DNA from: Escallonia rubra
Lineage: Eukaryota > Streptophyta > Magnoliopsida > Escalloniales > Escalloniaceae
NCBI GenBank assembly: GCA_033065855.1
Contig: JAVXUO010002858.1
Span: 434,001-498,000, forward strand
Direction: 5' to 3'
Length of the DNA stretch: 64,000 nucleotides
The translations under genes and the position numbers were made by a program. The notes under the pieces are model-generated. The model did not search any database and had not been told where the DNA came from. It saw only the letters and a list, made by a program, of their open reading frames with translations. How positions within the stretch are numbered: the stretch's first letter is position 1; the number at the start of each line of letters is the position of its first letter. Below are positions 1 to 10,324 of this stretch, in pieces.

Positions 1-1
1 T

Positions 2-808
2 GGAATCTTTATCAACCAAGCCAAATACACCAAAGAACTACTCAAGAGATTTGACATGGAAGCATCAAATGCTTTTGACACTCCAATGAGCTCTTCATTA
101 AAGCTTGATAAAGATGAAAAGGGTAAGGATGTTGATATTAAGCGCTATCGAGGTATGATCGGATCACTCCTTTACCTTACCGCAAGTAGACCCGATATAA
201 TGTTTAGTGTTTGTTTATGTGCTAGAATTCAAGCTTGTCCTAAGGAATCTCATTTGATTTCCGTCAAGAGAATCCTTAGATATCTTAAGGGCACTCACGA
301 TTTAGGGTTATGGTTTCCTAGAAACACTTCTTTTTTTGACCTAATTGGTTACTCCGACGCCGACTATGCCGGTTGTAAAACCGAGCGAAAAAGTACTAGT
401 GGAGGTTGCCAATTCCTAGGTCACTCTCTTGTTTCTTGGAGTTCCAAAAAGCAAAATTCGGTTGCACTCTCTACCACCGAAGTTGAATATATGGCGGTTG
501 GTGCTTGTTGTGCACAAATTCTTTGGATGAAACAAACCCTTTTGAATTTTGGACTCAAGTATGATCCTATACCTATATTATGTGATAATACTAGTGCCAT
601 TGACTTGACCAAAAATCCCATCCAACATTCACGCACAAAGCACATAGAAATCAAACACCATTTTATTCGTGATCATGTGCAAAAAGGCGATATCGTTCTC
701 GATTTCGTGGACACAAATCACCAATTAGCGGATATCTTCACTAAACCTTTAGATTCGAAGAGGTTTACCGCTCTTAGAAGAGAACTTGGCATGTCTTCAC
801 CTATGTGA
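2..808 (+). CDS. C-terminal end of Ty1/copia polyprotein (RT end plus RNase H)
   Basis: The frame is open from the window edge to a stop at 806-808 and is the tail of a larger pol. Copia hallmarks appear in order: a connection segment ending SRPDIMFSV, the RNase H core YSDADYAGC, the ALSTTEVEYMA segment, a CDNTSAI stretch, the HSRTKHIEIKHHFIRD motif and the terminal QLADIFTKPL. RNase H removes the RNA strand during reverse transcription. The start is outside the window; an internal Met at 56 is not a real start. Whether the whole element is intact cannot be judged from here. Confidence 0.9.
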   Translation, partial: GIFINQAKYTKELLKRFDMEASNAFDTPMSSSLKLDKDEKGKDVDIKRYRGMIGSLLYLTASRPDIMFSVCLCARIQACPKESHLISVKRILRYLKGTHDLGLWFPRNTSFFDLIGYSDADYAGCKTERKSTSGGCQFLGHSLVSWSSKKQNSVALSTTEVEYMAVGACCAQILWMKQTLLNFGLKYDPIPILCDNTSAIDLTKNPIQHSRTKHIEIKHHFIRDHVQKGDIVLDFVDTNHQLADIFTKPLDSKRFTALRRELGMSSPM

Positions 809-1375
809 CTAAATGTTATATCTCTTGTGCTAATCATGCAAGTTGCACTTCTCATGCTTGAACATTTTTTAATATGCTTAAAGCATGTTTTGGTTGATGT
901 TTCTCTTTTCAAAATTATTGATTTTGTTGATATTCATTCAATCTCATTTGATTTGCACACACTCTTATTTCTAAAATCCTTTACACTTCATATTTGTGCT
1001 ATCTTTGTAAAAAGTGTTTGGTACACCTTTTGATGGTTATTCAAGTATTTATGCCTTCTTGATTTTGAATGCCCTTGTTGGCAATATTGATTATCCATGG
1101 ATGGATACATAAGTTGATCACTTTCACACACACCCTTGACCTTTTTCAATGATGTCAAAAGGGGGAGAAAATATTGTTGATTCATATTTGTGTGGACTTG
1201 ATATGAACATATATTGCTTAAGTTAGGGGGAGCCCTATATTGCTTAAAATAGGGGGAGCTTTTTGTCATGATTTATTCTCATGACCCCTTATGGTTCTTA
1301 ATTGAGATTGTTATGCTTCTTTGCATTTATTATCTTATATATCTCATATCATTTGAATCAATGTTTGCCATCATC

Positions 1376-1389
1376 AAAAAGGGGGAGAT
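1376..1389 (+). other. Polypurine tract of the copia element
   Basis: AAAAAGGGGGAGAT lies immediately before the LTR start TGTTAACC. Similar GGGGGAG tracts occur near 1160, 1226 and 1254, so the element carries several PPT-like tracts in its 3' untranslated region, a known habit of SIRE-type elements. Confidence 0.8.
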
Positions 1390-2626
1390 TGTTAACCCTA
1401 CGGTTGTTTAACCTAGGATTATATTTGATTTTGATGATAACTAACATTGATGATTATGCTGTCTAACATGCATTGAGTTGATGAAGCAATAGGAACAATC
1501 TCATACTCATGCAAACGGATTATTAGACGAGCAACACGGTCAAAGACTCTCAACGGAACGCATCAAAGAGGGAAATCGTCGATTGAAGTTTTCATGCTTT
1601 TATTTCCGTCTTTGTAAACTAGACATAGAGAGATGATCGTTACGATGACTGTATACCTAGAACTTGCCCATAGGTTTCCCTTGCATGCATAAAAGTTTTT
1701 CATGCTTTAAAAACAGGAAACTGCATTTTCAGGAATGCAGTCGACTGCAAGTTGGGCAGTGAGGTATTACAGTCGACTGCAATACTTCCAGTAGCCTATT
1801 ACAGTCGACTGCAATGGATTACAGTCGACTGCAAGTTGGAAATTTGAATTTCCAACGGCTACTTTTGGGTTACAGTCGACTGCAATGGTGCATTGCAGTT
1901 GACTACATTTACCGTTTGGCGCATTTAATGCCCCACCTAACTCCAAACGGTCATATTTATTCCCACCTCTATAAATACTCATCTTGGGCATAGTTTTCAT
2001 TAATCGATTGCATTCAAAGCTCTCATATCTTTCATATTCTCAAAGATCAAAGCAATTGTTCAAATCTCTCTTGTTTTCATTGATTTCTCATCCTTTTCAA
2101 GAGAGCATTTATTGTGAGCTTACATTAGAGAGAGATACACTTTCATAAGTCATCATACACTCATCTCTCTTATTCTAGTACTTCAACTTGTACTCATCTA
2201 CTTCTTGAGAGTGAAATCTTGTACACATTTCTTCATTGAAAGGTTCTTGTATCAAAGCTTGGGGTTGTCAAGCTTTGGAGCTTTGGGTTTGTCAAAGCTT
2301 GTTCTTGATGTGGGCATAGCATCAAGGGTTTGTAAGAGGTTCAATCTTGACCCGTAAGGAAGATCATACTAGTGGATTCTAGGGCCTTTCAAGGGACTTC
2401 CTTGAAGGGGTGGACGTAGGCTTGTGGGTATATCAAGCCGAACCATTTAATTCTCCTTGTCAAGTATCTCTAAACCCTTATCTCTTTACTTTATCGTTTT
2501 ACATTTGTGTTGAGATTGGTTGTTTGTTTATTTGAGTTATTGAGATTGAGGTTTGTTGGTTGTTAATTTTTAAAGTAGTCTTAAAACCCTATTCACCCCC
2601 CCTCTAGGGTTATTTTATTGGTTTCA
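1390..2626 (+). repeat. 3' LTR of the copia element
   Basis: It begins TGTTAACCCT directly after the polypurine tract and ends near TGGTTTCA, a TG...CA unit of about 1.24 kb. A promoter-like stretch with CTATAAATAC lies near 1970. The upstream part contains five exact copies and one degenerate copy of the palindrome CAGTCGACTG (1738-1905) and a 20-bp inverted repeat at 1836-1855. The exact right end is a judgement, because the second LTR is not in the window. Confidence 0.75.
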
Positions 2627-4723
2627 GTTTCTTTGTCTCGTCTAAGTCTCTGTATAAGAGTCTACTTCTTGATCTTAGGCTTCAAAAGAGTATTTTTTTT
2701 AAAAGAAAAAAAGCAATGTGTGTGTCTGTGTGCGTGTGTATAATAGAAAAAAAAATCTAATGTCTGTTATTATTTTGCCCCTATCCTTCATGACTTCAGT
2801 AAAAGAGTCATTCTCTCTTAGTCCAAGTTTATGTCCCAGGGCATTTGACCCCTGTCCAGATCTGTACATCTAAGGCACATATATTCTTCTTTGCAAATCC
2901 AGTTCGATTTACATTCGCCTTAATCCCTCCCGGATGAGAGTATGTAGGCAACCTTCGTTAGGTGCAGCCATGTCTAATTAGGTCCATGCCAAAAGGGTAG
3001 TCAACCCTCAACTCAGGCGAGTACGTGAAGCTCACCTAAGGTCCAGATCTATGTTCGACGGTAGAAACTCTTAATTCAGGTTGACACGCGACTATCGTGT
3101 ACCTTGTGCTATCCCGTCTTAGTTTTTTTTTTCATATTCCTAGATGATTGACTGTTATTACTGTTGGTTCCGACATCTAGGGATGCGTTCTTATGGCCAA
3201 ACAACCAATCGTCGTTACTATTGGCTCTGACTCTTAATCATAAGTCATCATTATGCATAGACGACCAATCATCATTAGAATTGGCTCCGACTTCTAGACA
3301 TGTTTTTCTACGCACTCATCTAAGCAACCAATTGTTGTTACTATTGGCTCCGGCTCTTAGGCAGTGAGTTTTTCGGTACTAGTCCTAGTTTTTTTTTCTA
3401 TATTCCTAGACGACTAGCCGTAATTACTGTTGGCTCCGACATCTAGGGATACGTCTGCACGTCTAAGCGACCAATTGTCTTTACCATTAGCTCCGGCTCT
3501 TAGACATTACTTTTTAGTATCATTAGATGACTAATTGTTATTACCGTTGGTTACAGCTTCTAAGGATGCACCCTATGCCTAAGCGACCAATCTTCACTAA
3601 TATTGGCTCCAGCTCTTAGTCATAAGCTTTCAGTACATCTAGATAATCAATTGTTGTTATTGTTGGCTCCGGCTTCTGGATGTAGCTACATGTTTAAGGG
3701 ACCAGTCATTGTTACCATTGGCTCCGACTCTTAGACATTATTTTTTAGTATCCTTAGACGACCAATTGTTATTACGGTTGGCTACGGCTTCTAAGGATGC
3801 GCCTTATGCCTAAGCGACCAATTGTTGTTACTATTGGCTTCGGCGCTTAGTCATAAGCTTATAGTACATCTAGGCGAGCAATCATTGTTATTGTTGGCTC
3901 CAGCTTCTGGATTTACCTTCATGTTCAAGCGACCAATCGTTGTTACCATTGGCTTCGGCTCTTAGACATTACTTTTTAGTATCCTTAGACGACCAATTGT
4001 TGTTACCTTTGGCTACGACTTCTAAGGATGCGCCTTATGCCTAAGTGACCAATCGTTGTTATCATTGGCTCAGACTCTTAGAAATTACTTTTTAGTATCC
4101 TTAGACGACCAATTGTTGTTACCGTTGGCTATGACTTCTAAGGATGCGCTTTATGGCTAAGTGACTAATCGTCGTTACTATTGGCTCCGACTCTTAATCA
4201 TAAGCTTTCAGTACACCTAAACGATCAATCAATGTTAATATTCACTCTGGCTTCTGGATGTACCTTAATGTTTAAGTAACTAATTGTTATTACTGTTGGC
4301 TTCGGCTCTTAAACATGATTTCTCAGTATTCTTAAGCGACCAATCGTTGCTTTCATTAGCTTCGAATCTTAAGGCAGTGAGTTTTTCAGGTCCCAGTTCC
4401 AGTTTCTTCTCATGTCCCAGTATTCTTAGACAACCAATTGTTAATACCGTTAGCTCCGGCTTCTAAGAATACGCCCTTCATCTGGCAACCAATCGTTATT
4501 ACTACTGGTTACAGCTTCGAGTGATATCTCCGCCATCCAAACTACTTTGGTCTAATTACTTTTCACGGATACGTAGGAAGCCTTATAAAGGTCCGACCTC
4601 ATTTGTGTGAGTCTTGGAGTCTGTTTTGAGTCTTTTGTTTTTTTTTTTTGTTTCTACTACAAAAATGTGTCATCCTTTTACTGTGATATTCACCCGCAAG
4701 CGAGCTCCCTTAGCGAGGGGCTC
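2627..4723 (+). mobile_element. Tat/Ogre-like Ty3/gypsy 3' untranslated region (degraded)
   Basis: No coding frame is visible. The segment carries phrases I know from Tat/Ogre-lineage elements, such as GTATGTAGGCAACCTT near 2940 and GGATACGTAGGAAGCC near 4570, and a long tandem array in between. Tat elements are known for tandem repeats in the 3' untranslated region just before the 3' LTR, which fits the LTR at 4724. Lineage is inferred from motifs, not from a coding domain. Confidence 0.55.
3140..4545 (+). repeat. Degenerate tandem array of hairpin modules
   Basis: About 25 modules of roughly 40-45 bp share a core resembling GACCAATCGTTGTTACCATT followed by GGCT, separated by short AT-rich spacers. 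The modules fall into at least four types that differ mainly in an outer inverted pair: CCTAGATG/CATCTAGG (3140-3180), ATCCTTAGA/TCTAAGGAT (around 3749-3797), CTAAGC/GCTTAG (around 3810-3850) and ACATCTAGA/TCTGGATGT (around 3634-3681). The inner CCAAT/ATTGG pair is common to most modules. A higher-order period of about 235 bp is visible between GGATGCGCCTTATG copies. Confidence 0.75.
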
Positions 4724-5925
4724 TGTAAACATCCTATTTTTATAGTCTTTTTATTTATTAAATGATTATTAAACTTTATTGTTAATTAAGTTTATTATCA
4801 ATATTATAGGCTTATGCTTAATAATATAATGAGTCTAATCTATTTAATGTCCAGTCCAATCCAGTTTGAGTTCAGTCCAAGCCAGTTGTCTTGTCCAGTC
4901 TAGTCCAGTTGGTTAAACTAGCCCAGTTAGTTAGATTTAACCCAAGTTAAGGTCAAGAGATATTGATTAATTAGACGACTTGAAAATATTGTGTGATTCA
5001 TCTTTGATATATGTGATTAATCTTTGATTTATATGAGATATGGAGATAATGTTTCGAATCTGGTACATCCCATCAAATCAAATCAAAGGTAATTATTGAA
5101 TCAGTGTCAGATAATGTCTCGAAATTTGATTTTTTTTAAATTATGTGATAAACCGGCCGGTTAGTTGACTTTTGTCAATCTGTAATTTTTATCAAATATT
5201 TTATCTTATCTTCAAATCAAAGATTGATATGGTCATCTTTACCAATTCTAGCGTCCCAGACCACTATAAATAGGGCCCTTGGCCTACATTTTCAGGGACA
5301 TGTTTTTTCTCCCTAGAGCTTTTATACCATTTCTCTTAGAACTGGTAGATCATCTCTAAGGAGATCTTAGCACTTCATATTTTACCTCTCTATATATACA
5401 AGTCACTTGCATTGTGGATTCATCATAAAGTATTGACAAGTCTTCTAGGTAAAGCATTCTCGAGGTATATTTACAACTTTCTAGACTAGTTTACATTACA
5501 ATAATCTAGAAGTGTCTAATTCCCATAATCACATTTCTATTATAAAAATCGAAAGAGTCTTTTACATTTTTCAGTCTGAGTCTAAGACCGAAATGTAGAT
5601 TACTTCCCGTAAGACTAGATTTGAACTACGACGATTTTGATTCCGGTTAGTCCGATCGGATACATAGACAATTCGACCCTCGATGTTGAGTTCAAGCGAA
5701 AAACATAAAATTAACTTATGGTGAGTTTTATCATGTTTTGCATGTTACATGTTCTTAAGGCCAATGATCAATGGAAAGAAGTAGAGACAGAAATGGCATG
5801 ACAGGTGTCTAACACTTTCCCGTTGCGTAGCTTAGTCTTCAAACCCGTTTCCCTGTTTTAGATTAATCGTTTTTGGACACTTTAGGTCATTTTTAGGGTT
5901 TTTCTTATTTTTCCTAATTAAATGA
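4724..5925 (+). repeat. LTR of Tat/Ogre-like element
   Basis: It starts TGTAAACATCC after a purine-rich GCGAGGGG stretch and runs to just before a primer-site-like sequence at 5928. It contains a good TATA box and, near its right end, GTGTCTAACACTTTCC, a phrase I associate with this lineage. Having a tandem-array 3' region on one side and a primer site on the other suggests a tandem LTR-internal-LTR arrangement cut down by recombination. The right end is approximate. Confidence 0.5.
5265..5272 (+). promoter_or_regulatory. TATA box of the Tat/Ogre-like LTR
   Basis: TATAAATA lies in the context CACTATAAATAGGGCCC. It is followed about 30 bp downstream by a plausible start region, as expected for the U3/R border of an LTR. 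Confidence 0.55.
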
Positions 5926-5927
5926 GA

Positions 5928-5937
5928 CGGCGACTCC
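5928..5937 (+). other. Primer-binding-site-like sequence (tRNA-Arg type)
   Basis: CGGCGACTCC differs by one base from TGGCGACTCC, the usual Ogre/Tat primer site complementary to the 3' end of a tRNA-Arg. It sits a few bases after the inferred LTR end. Confidence 0.5.
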
Positions 5938-6203
5938 TGAAATTCTTTCTTGTTAGGGATTTTTCCGAGGCGGTTCATTACACGCTGGTTTGTGAAATAT
6001 GAGCTTGTCTTGGCTATCTTGCTTTTTTTTTTGTTCCTTGCTCTTCTAATAAGTGAAGGCACTTGCTTTTATCCTTCGTCTTCCTCTACCATGTCATTCT
6101 CATCCCTCTAAGAATTCTTTTGAGTTGTTTTGTACCGATTCAGTCCTATGGCCATAGAAAGATAGTTAATGCTTTTTTCCAAGCATTCACTATGGGATGA
6201 TTC
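5938..6203 (+). other. Leader-like remnant after the LTR
   Basis: Non-coding sequence with TTTTTCCGAGGCGG and long T tracts, consistent with the 5' leader of the same Ty3/gypsy element. No gag reading frame can be supported; the element appears to end here. Confidence 0.3.
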
Positions 6204-8520
6204 TTAGATTGGCTGAGATGATGTAAACGACGAAGCTACACGAGTGGCTTTACTCCCGATTTGTCTTATAGGAGTAGTAGCAGCCATAACAGTCTCATAA
6301 GCAGTTATTCTCTCTTTCTTCTCTTTCATAGCTTGGGGACCAGTTTCTGGGTATAGCTTCGTTTTACCCTTGGAAGATATGTGGGCTGGCTAGTTCCTCC
6401 ACATAAAATGAAGTTGATATAGAAGAAAATATCCATGAAAAGTCACACATAAACATCAGTATAAGAAGAAATATTTACCATGACTTGTCAACTTTGGCTT
6501 GACTGCACAATTGATTTCTGTGTCCAAGTTGATCGCAATTGGTAAGAGTGCAATCCACGTAAAGAACATCTGTGTGCACCTCTCAAAACTGCATACGGCA
6601 TGATGGGCAGCACTAAGTTGACCCCCTACATGGAAGCAGGGGCGGAACCAGGAATTTTTTTCAGGGGGTGCAAAAATTAAACTAAAATTTAAGAATTGGC
6701 AAGCAAATTAATCAAACTATTTTTTAAATCTCTATATAATCACTGAAATTAAACTGAAATTAAATTAACTAAACATATATTCTAAACCTCTATATAATCA
6801 TTGAAATTAAACTAAAATTAACATATATAATCACTGAAATTAAACTAAAAATAACATATTACATATTAACATATTAAACTAAAATTAAACTATTACCTCA
6901 CGGAGTCACAGTAGAAGTCGAAGAGCCTCGTCGCCTGAGCCTTCCTTCGTCTTTGTACCAAAGCTGCTATTTCGATAAGGAGAAAGAGCCCTATCAAAGT
7001 CAGTAGCGGTCGGCGTCAGTTTGGCAGTTCCAGATCTGGTCGGAGTTCCAACCGTCGGAGTAAGTCACGGTCGTCGCCTCGTTGTGGAGTTCCAGATCTA
7101 GTCGGCGTCACGGTGTCGTGGTGAGTCAGTGGCCAGTGCTCACTGCTCGATGAGGTTGACAGGTCGTCTTTGTCACTCGACATGTCGTCGCGGTGAGTCG
7201 GTGGCCGTTGTCAAGCCATCAACGGTCACGCCTGTGCTCAGTCCTCACCGGAGGTCACGATCCTCACGGTCATGGGGAGGGAGAGAGAGAGAGAGAGGTG
7301 ACTACCGACTGGTGTGGGGTCTCGGGGAACGGGGTCTAGGTGTAATTCCCGAAAGAATTTCTCTCTCTCTCTCTTCAAGTGACAGCAGGAAGGCGCTAGT
7401 AGTTCGATATATAAAAAAATTAATTAAGTGGATGAATATCAATCAAACGTTGAAAAATGGAGTTTATGCTGAAGATTTATAGACCACAACATACAGTTTT
7501 GTATCGAAATCAAGGGGTTTGTCAAGCTGTTTATTTAGTTCTTGATAATTGGTTGTACAATATGCCACTTAAATGGCATTGAATGTTGGGCTTTTACTTC
7601 GTGATTGTCCCTTGTCACTTTTTTTTTTTTCAAAAGTTCGGGGGGGGGGGGGGGGGGCGGGGGCTTGAGCCCCTCCTAGTCACCACGTGGGTCTGCCCAT
7701 GCGTGGAAGAACCTACCAAAAAGAAAGTTTACCGATATTTTTCTAATAAATTCCTTCTTTTGTTGATAACAAAAGAAGGCAATTCTCAGAACATAGCGTG
7801 TGCAAAGCTTTGGCTAGCGAAGGGATGTGGTCTCAAGGTTAGTGTGAACTCAAAGTAAAACTTGAAACCAAAACGAAAAAGTATGGGATTGAATGATACC
7901 TAAAGAAACAGAGTAAGAAAATGAATGTCTTTTGGAAGGAATCGAGAGGCTGAATTCTAGAAAGTAAGATTGTAGCCAAAGTTGCATAAGCCAAAAAGGG
8001 CCACCAATAATCGAATGAATTTTCTTGGTAACCATAGCGTACAAAGCCCTTTACAGACTGTCTGGCTCAAAGGGGGCTAGAGCGTACAAATTCCCTGAGG
8101 CCAAGTTTAGAAATTCTTTAGTCAAAGACAAGCTGGACACATAAAAGACATGCCTAGACGACCAAATCCAATAAAAAGCAGATTGTTCAAATACATTTGG
8201 ATCGACTAGCTTTCTCTTAGCATTTGGATCTTTGAACCATTGATTGAAAATGTTAGTATACTTAGATGGAAGACATGTTGGCTCAAGAGAAATGCCATAT
8301 AGATTATGGTTGGATAATGCATTGGCGTGTGCATACCAGTAGCTAGTAAACCAGTTAAGGCACGAACATCATAAATGGTGGGGGACATCATTTTGACCTT
8401 GAACATTAAGGCAGTGGTGGTAATAGACGAAAACGTAAGGATGAACTTAACAACCATCTGTCCACTTTTGGAAATGGAGCACCTTCCCTTTCATTACCTT
8501 AACTTTGGGGGTAATTGCTT
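6204..8520 (-). pseudogene. Decayed plant-mobile-domain-like (PMD) gene, interrupted by a hAT element
   Basis: Reading leftward, 8457-8206 encodes a stretch with MMSPTIYDVRALTGL, resembling the TPTLLDV.ALTGL motif of the plant mobile domain. 8044-7850 encodes IIGGPFWLMQLWLQSYF, close to the GGPLWLLQLWL..YFPE motif of the same family. The two pieces are in different frames with stops between them, so the gene is dead. Further left are two exon-like blocks. One (7720-7702 continued at 6636-6479) ends at a consensus GTAAAT donor and encodes HVGGQLSAAHHAVCSFERC. The other (about 6388-6204) follows a CCAG acceptor and encodes KLYPETGPQAMKEKKERITA, ending in TAA at 6206-6204. I do not recognise these last two blocks, and their membership in the same gene is an inference. 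The hAT element at 6637-7701 lies inside the penultimate block. Confidence 0.5.
6637..7701. mobile_element. Non-autonomous hAT element (hAT-C)
   Basis: The ends are CAGGGGCGGAACC and, inverted, GTCTGCCCATG. They are flanked by the 8-bp duplication CATGGAAG (6629-6636) and CGTGGAAG (7702-7709), with one mismatch. The left terminus is homologous to the right terminus of the hAT element at 35125-36419, so the two are the same family in opposite orientation. Inside are AT-rich subterminal repeats (6680-6900), a GC-rich CT-tract block (6900-7400) and a long G run near 7640. No transposase is present. An 8-bp duplication plus CAGGGGCGG ends are standard for plant hAT elements. Confidence 0.85.
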
Positions 8521-9550
8521 CTTCTATCCCATGATTGAAGAGTAATTAGATTACAGACTGTGAATTACCTCGAAAAGGTGAAGGAACTGTAATATAAGGA
8601 AATATAATTCATTGGTCAGGTGAAGAATCCTATTTAATCTATCTACATAATTGAGTAAGAATAGGTAACCACCAAAACCTAAAATCAAACCCGTATAAAT
8701 TGGGTGGAAAAACTATTGACCTGCGCGATTACTAAGCTCGTGCGATTCAAGGAGGTCAATTTTAGCGCATGAAATGTAATTTCTAGCATGATAAATAAAA
8801 TATGGACACTTGTGCATGATGAAGAATTTGAGATTTAAGTCACATGCCATTAATTTAAAATAGATTTCAGTTTCATGATGGTAGTTATGTGGCTATTAAC
8901 GGTGAGTGATGGTCGAGAGCAATCAAAGCCTCTAAATTGTGGGGCTTGTTTAGTAGGAAATTAAGTAGCGGTTTTTTTGCACCGGCCTATCGATAGCGGA
9001 GAAATAATTCATAACGGTTACAAGTGACGCAAATAAGCGATTTTGAGCAATTATAAGACAAATACATTTGAAAATGGGATAAAAGGATGAACCGAGAGAA
9101 AGACAACACAACTCAACAATGCAAACAAATCGTAACTTAATTCTAAGTCGTGGATTGCGAATTCAGGCGTTGCATCCCGAGTTCTTCTATTCCGTAAACT
9201 CTTATCATTAATCAAATCTATATTCTTTTTCTTTGTGGACACATTCGAATTCATCATGTTTTAGTTATAGCTAGCTAATGTCTAATTTCTATTTTTGAAG
9301 GCAAGAGGCGAAAAGAAATTCAAGTAATGAATAAATTGTAACAGTATGCCTATTAATTAATTGATTGTAAATTTGTTATCGAACGCAGACACATATGTCC
9401 AAGTAAATTTATTCTTGTACGGTTTTTGTGAGGACTATGGTCGCTCCATGTTGGAACCAGACCCGGACCGGACCACTTAGAAATTGCAGGCAATTCCCCC
9501 TCTGGATTCAGCCTTCAGGATACCAATTCTTTTCTTTTAGTTGCTGAGAA
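8521..9550. other. Intergenic, upstream region of the 31K gene
   Basis: AT-rich sequence without a supported gene. No clear TATA box is seen near the gene start. A pyrimidine tract ending TTCTTTTCTTTTAG at 9540 looks like a 3' splice site, so the 31K gene may have an intron in its 5' leader, ending 10 bases before the ATG. Confidence 0.4.
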
Positions 9551-10324
9551 ATGGTGCAGAAAAAGAAACAGAGTGACGACGACGAAGACGAGACCTTCTA
9601 CTACCGCTACTCCTCCGCCCCACCAGCACCCTCCACCTCCACCAAAGCCCTAACAACTACAAAAACCTCCTCCCACCGCGGCGGCGGAAGCGGCGGCCTC
9701 GCCCCATCGAAATCCACCGTCTACGTCTGCAACATCGACTACAGCCTCACCAACTCCGACCTCTTCACCATCTTCTCCGCCTTCGGCAAGGTCGCCAAGG
9801 TCACCATCGTCAAGGACCGCGTCACTCGCCTCAGCCGCGGCGTGGCGTTCGTCCTGTTCGTCTCGCGAGACGACGCCCTCAAGTCGGTCAGCGGAATCAA
9901 CGGGAAGATCCTGAACGGCAGAACCCTGAGCGCCTCGATCGCGGCGGACAACGGCCGCGCGTCGGAGTTCATACGGCGGAGGGTTTACAAGGACAAGTCC
10001 AGGTGTTACGAGTGCGGGGAGGGCGGGCATTTGTCATACGAGTGTCCGAAGAATCAGTTGGGGGCGAGGGAGCGGCCGCAGCCCAAGCGGGGACGGCGGG
10101 AGAGCGGTGGTGATGGGGCTGTTGGGGTCAGAGTGGAGGACAATTGGGATGAAGAGGAGGGTGGGGGTGGGTTTGAGGAGGACAATTGGGCATCGGTGGT
10201 GGACACTGGGGCGGACGAGAGATTGTTGATGGGGGAAAGGGATGAAATTGGGGTGAGGGAGAAGGGGAAGAGGGATAAGAAGAAGAAGAAGGGATATTTT
10301 AGTGATGAGAGTGATGAAGAGTAG
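9551..10324 (+). CDS. U11/U12 small nuclear ribonucleoprotein 31 kDa protein (U11/U12-31K; ZCRB1-like)
   Basis: A 257-residue intronless reading frame. After an acidic N-terminus (DDDEDE) and a Ser/Thr/Pro linker comes one RNA recognition motif (about 55-133) with RNP2 VYVCNI at 57-62 and RNP1 RGVAFVLF at 96-103. A single CCHC zinc knuckle [14 protein letters not shown] follows at 152-165, then an Arg/Gly- and Glu/Asp-rich tail ending in a Lys cluster and SDESDEE. This order and length match the plant U11/U12-31K protein (about 260 residues in Arabidopsis), a nuclear component of the minor spliceosome that acts on U12-type introns and has RNA-chaperone activity. The ATG at 9551 is in fair context (GAGAAATGG) and is the first in frame. 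The 5' half is strikingly GC-rich compared with its neighbours. All key residues are present, so it looks functional. It is the only intact host gene in the window. Confidence 0.93.
   Translation: MVQKKKQSDDDEDETFYYRYSSAPPAPSTSTKALTTTKTSSHRGGGSGGLAPSKSTVYVCNIDYSLTNSDLFTIFSAFGKVAKVTIVKDRVTRLSRGVAFVLFVSRDDALKSVSGINGKILNGRTLSASIAADNGRASEFIRRRVYKDKSRCYECGEGGHLSYECPKNQLGARERPQPKRGRRESGGDGAVGVRVEDNWDEEEGGGGFEEDNWASVVDTGADERLLMGERDEIGVREKGKRDKKKKKGYFSDESDEE

Larger units (their letters stand above)
1..2626 (+). mobile_element. Ty1/copia LTR retrotransposon, 3' part (SIRE/Maximus-like)
   Basis: The window opens inside a copia polyprotein (end of reverse transcriptase, then RNase H), followed by a ~580 bp non-coding stretch, a polypurine tract and a 1.2 kb LTR. 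The 5' part lies outside the window, so the target duplication cannot be tested. The SIRE/Maximus assignment is an inference from the RNase H wording, several GGGGGAG tracts before the LTR and the LTR ending in a C-rich CCCCCCCTCTAGGG box. It sits directly against a Tat/Ogre-like segment and may be inserted into it. Confidence 0.85.
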
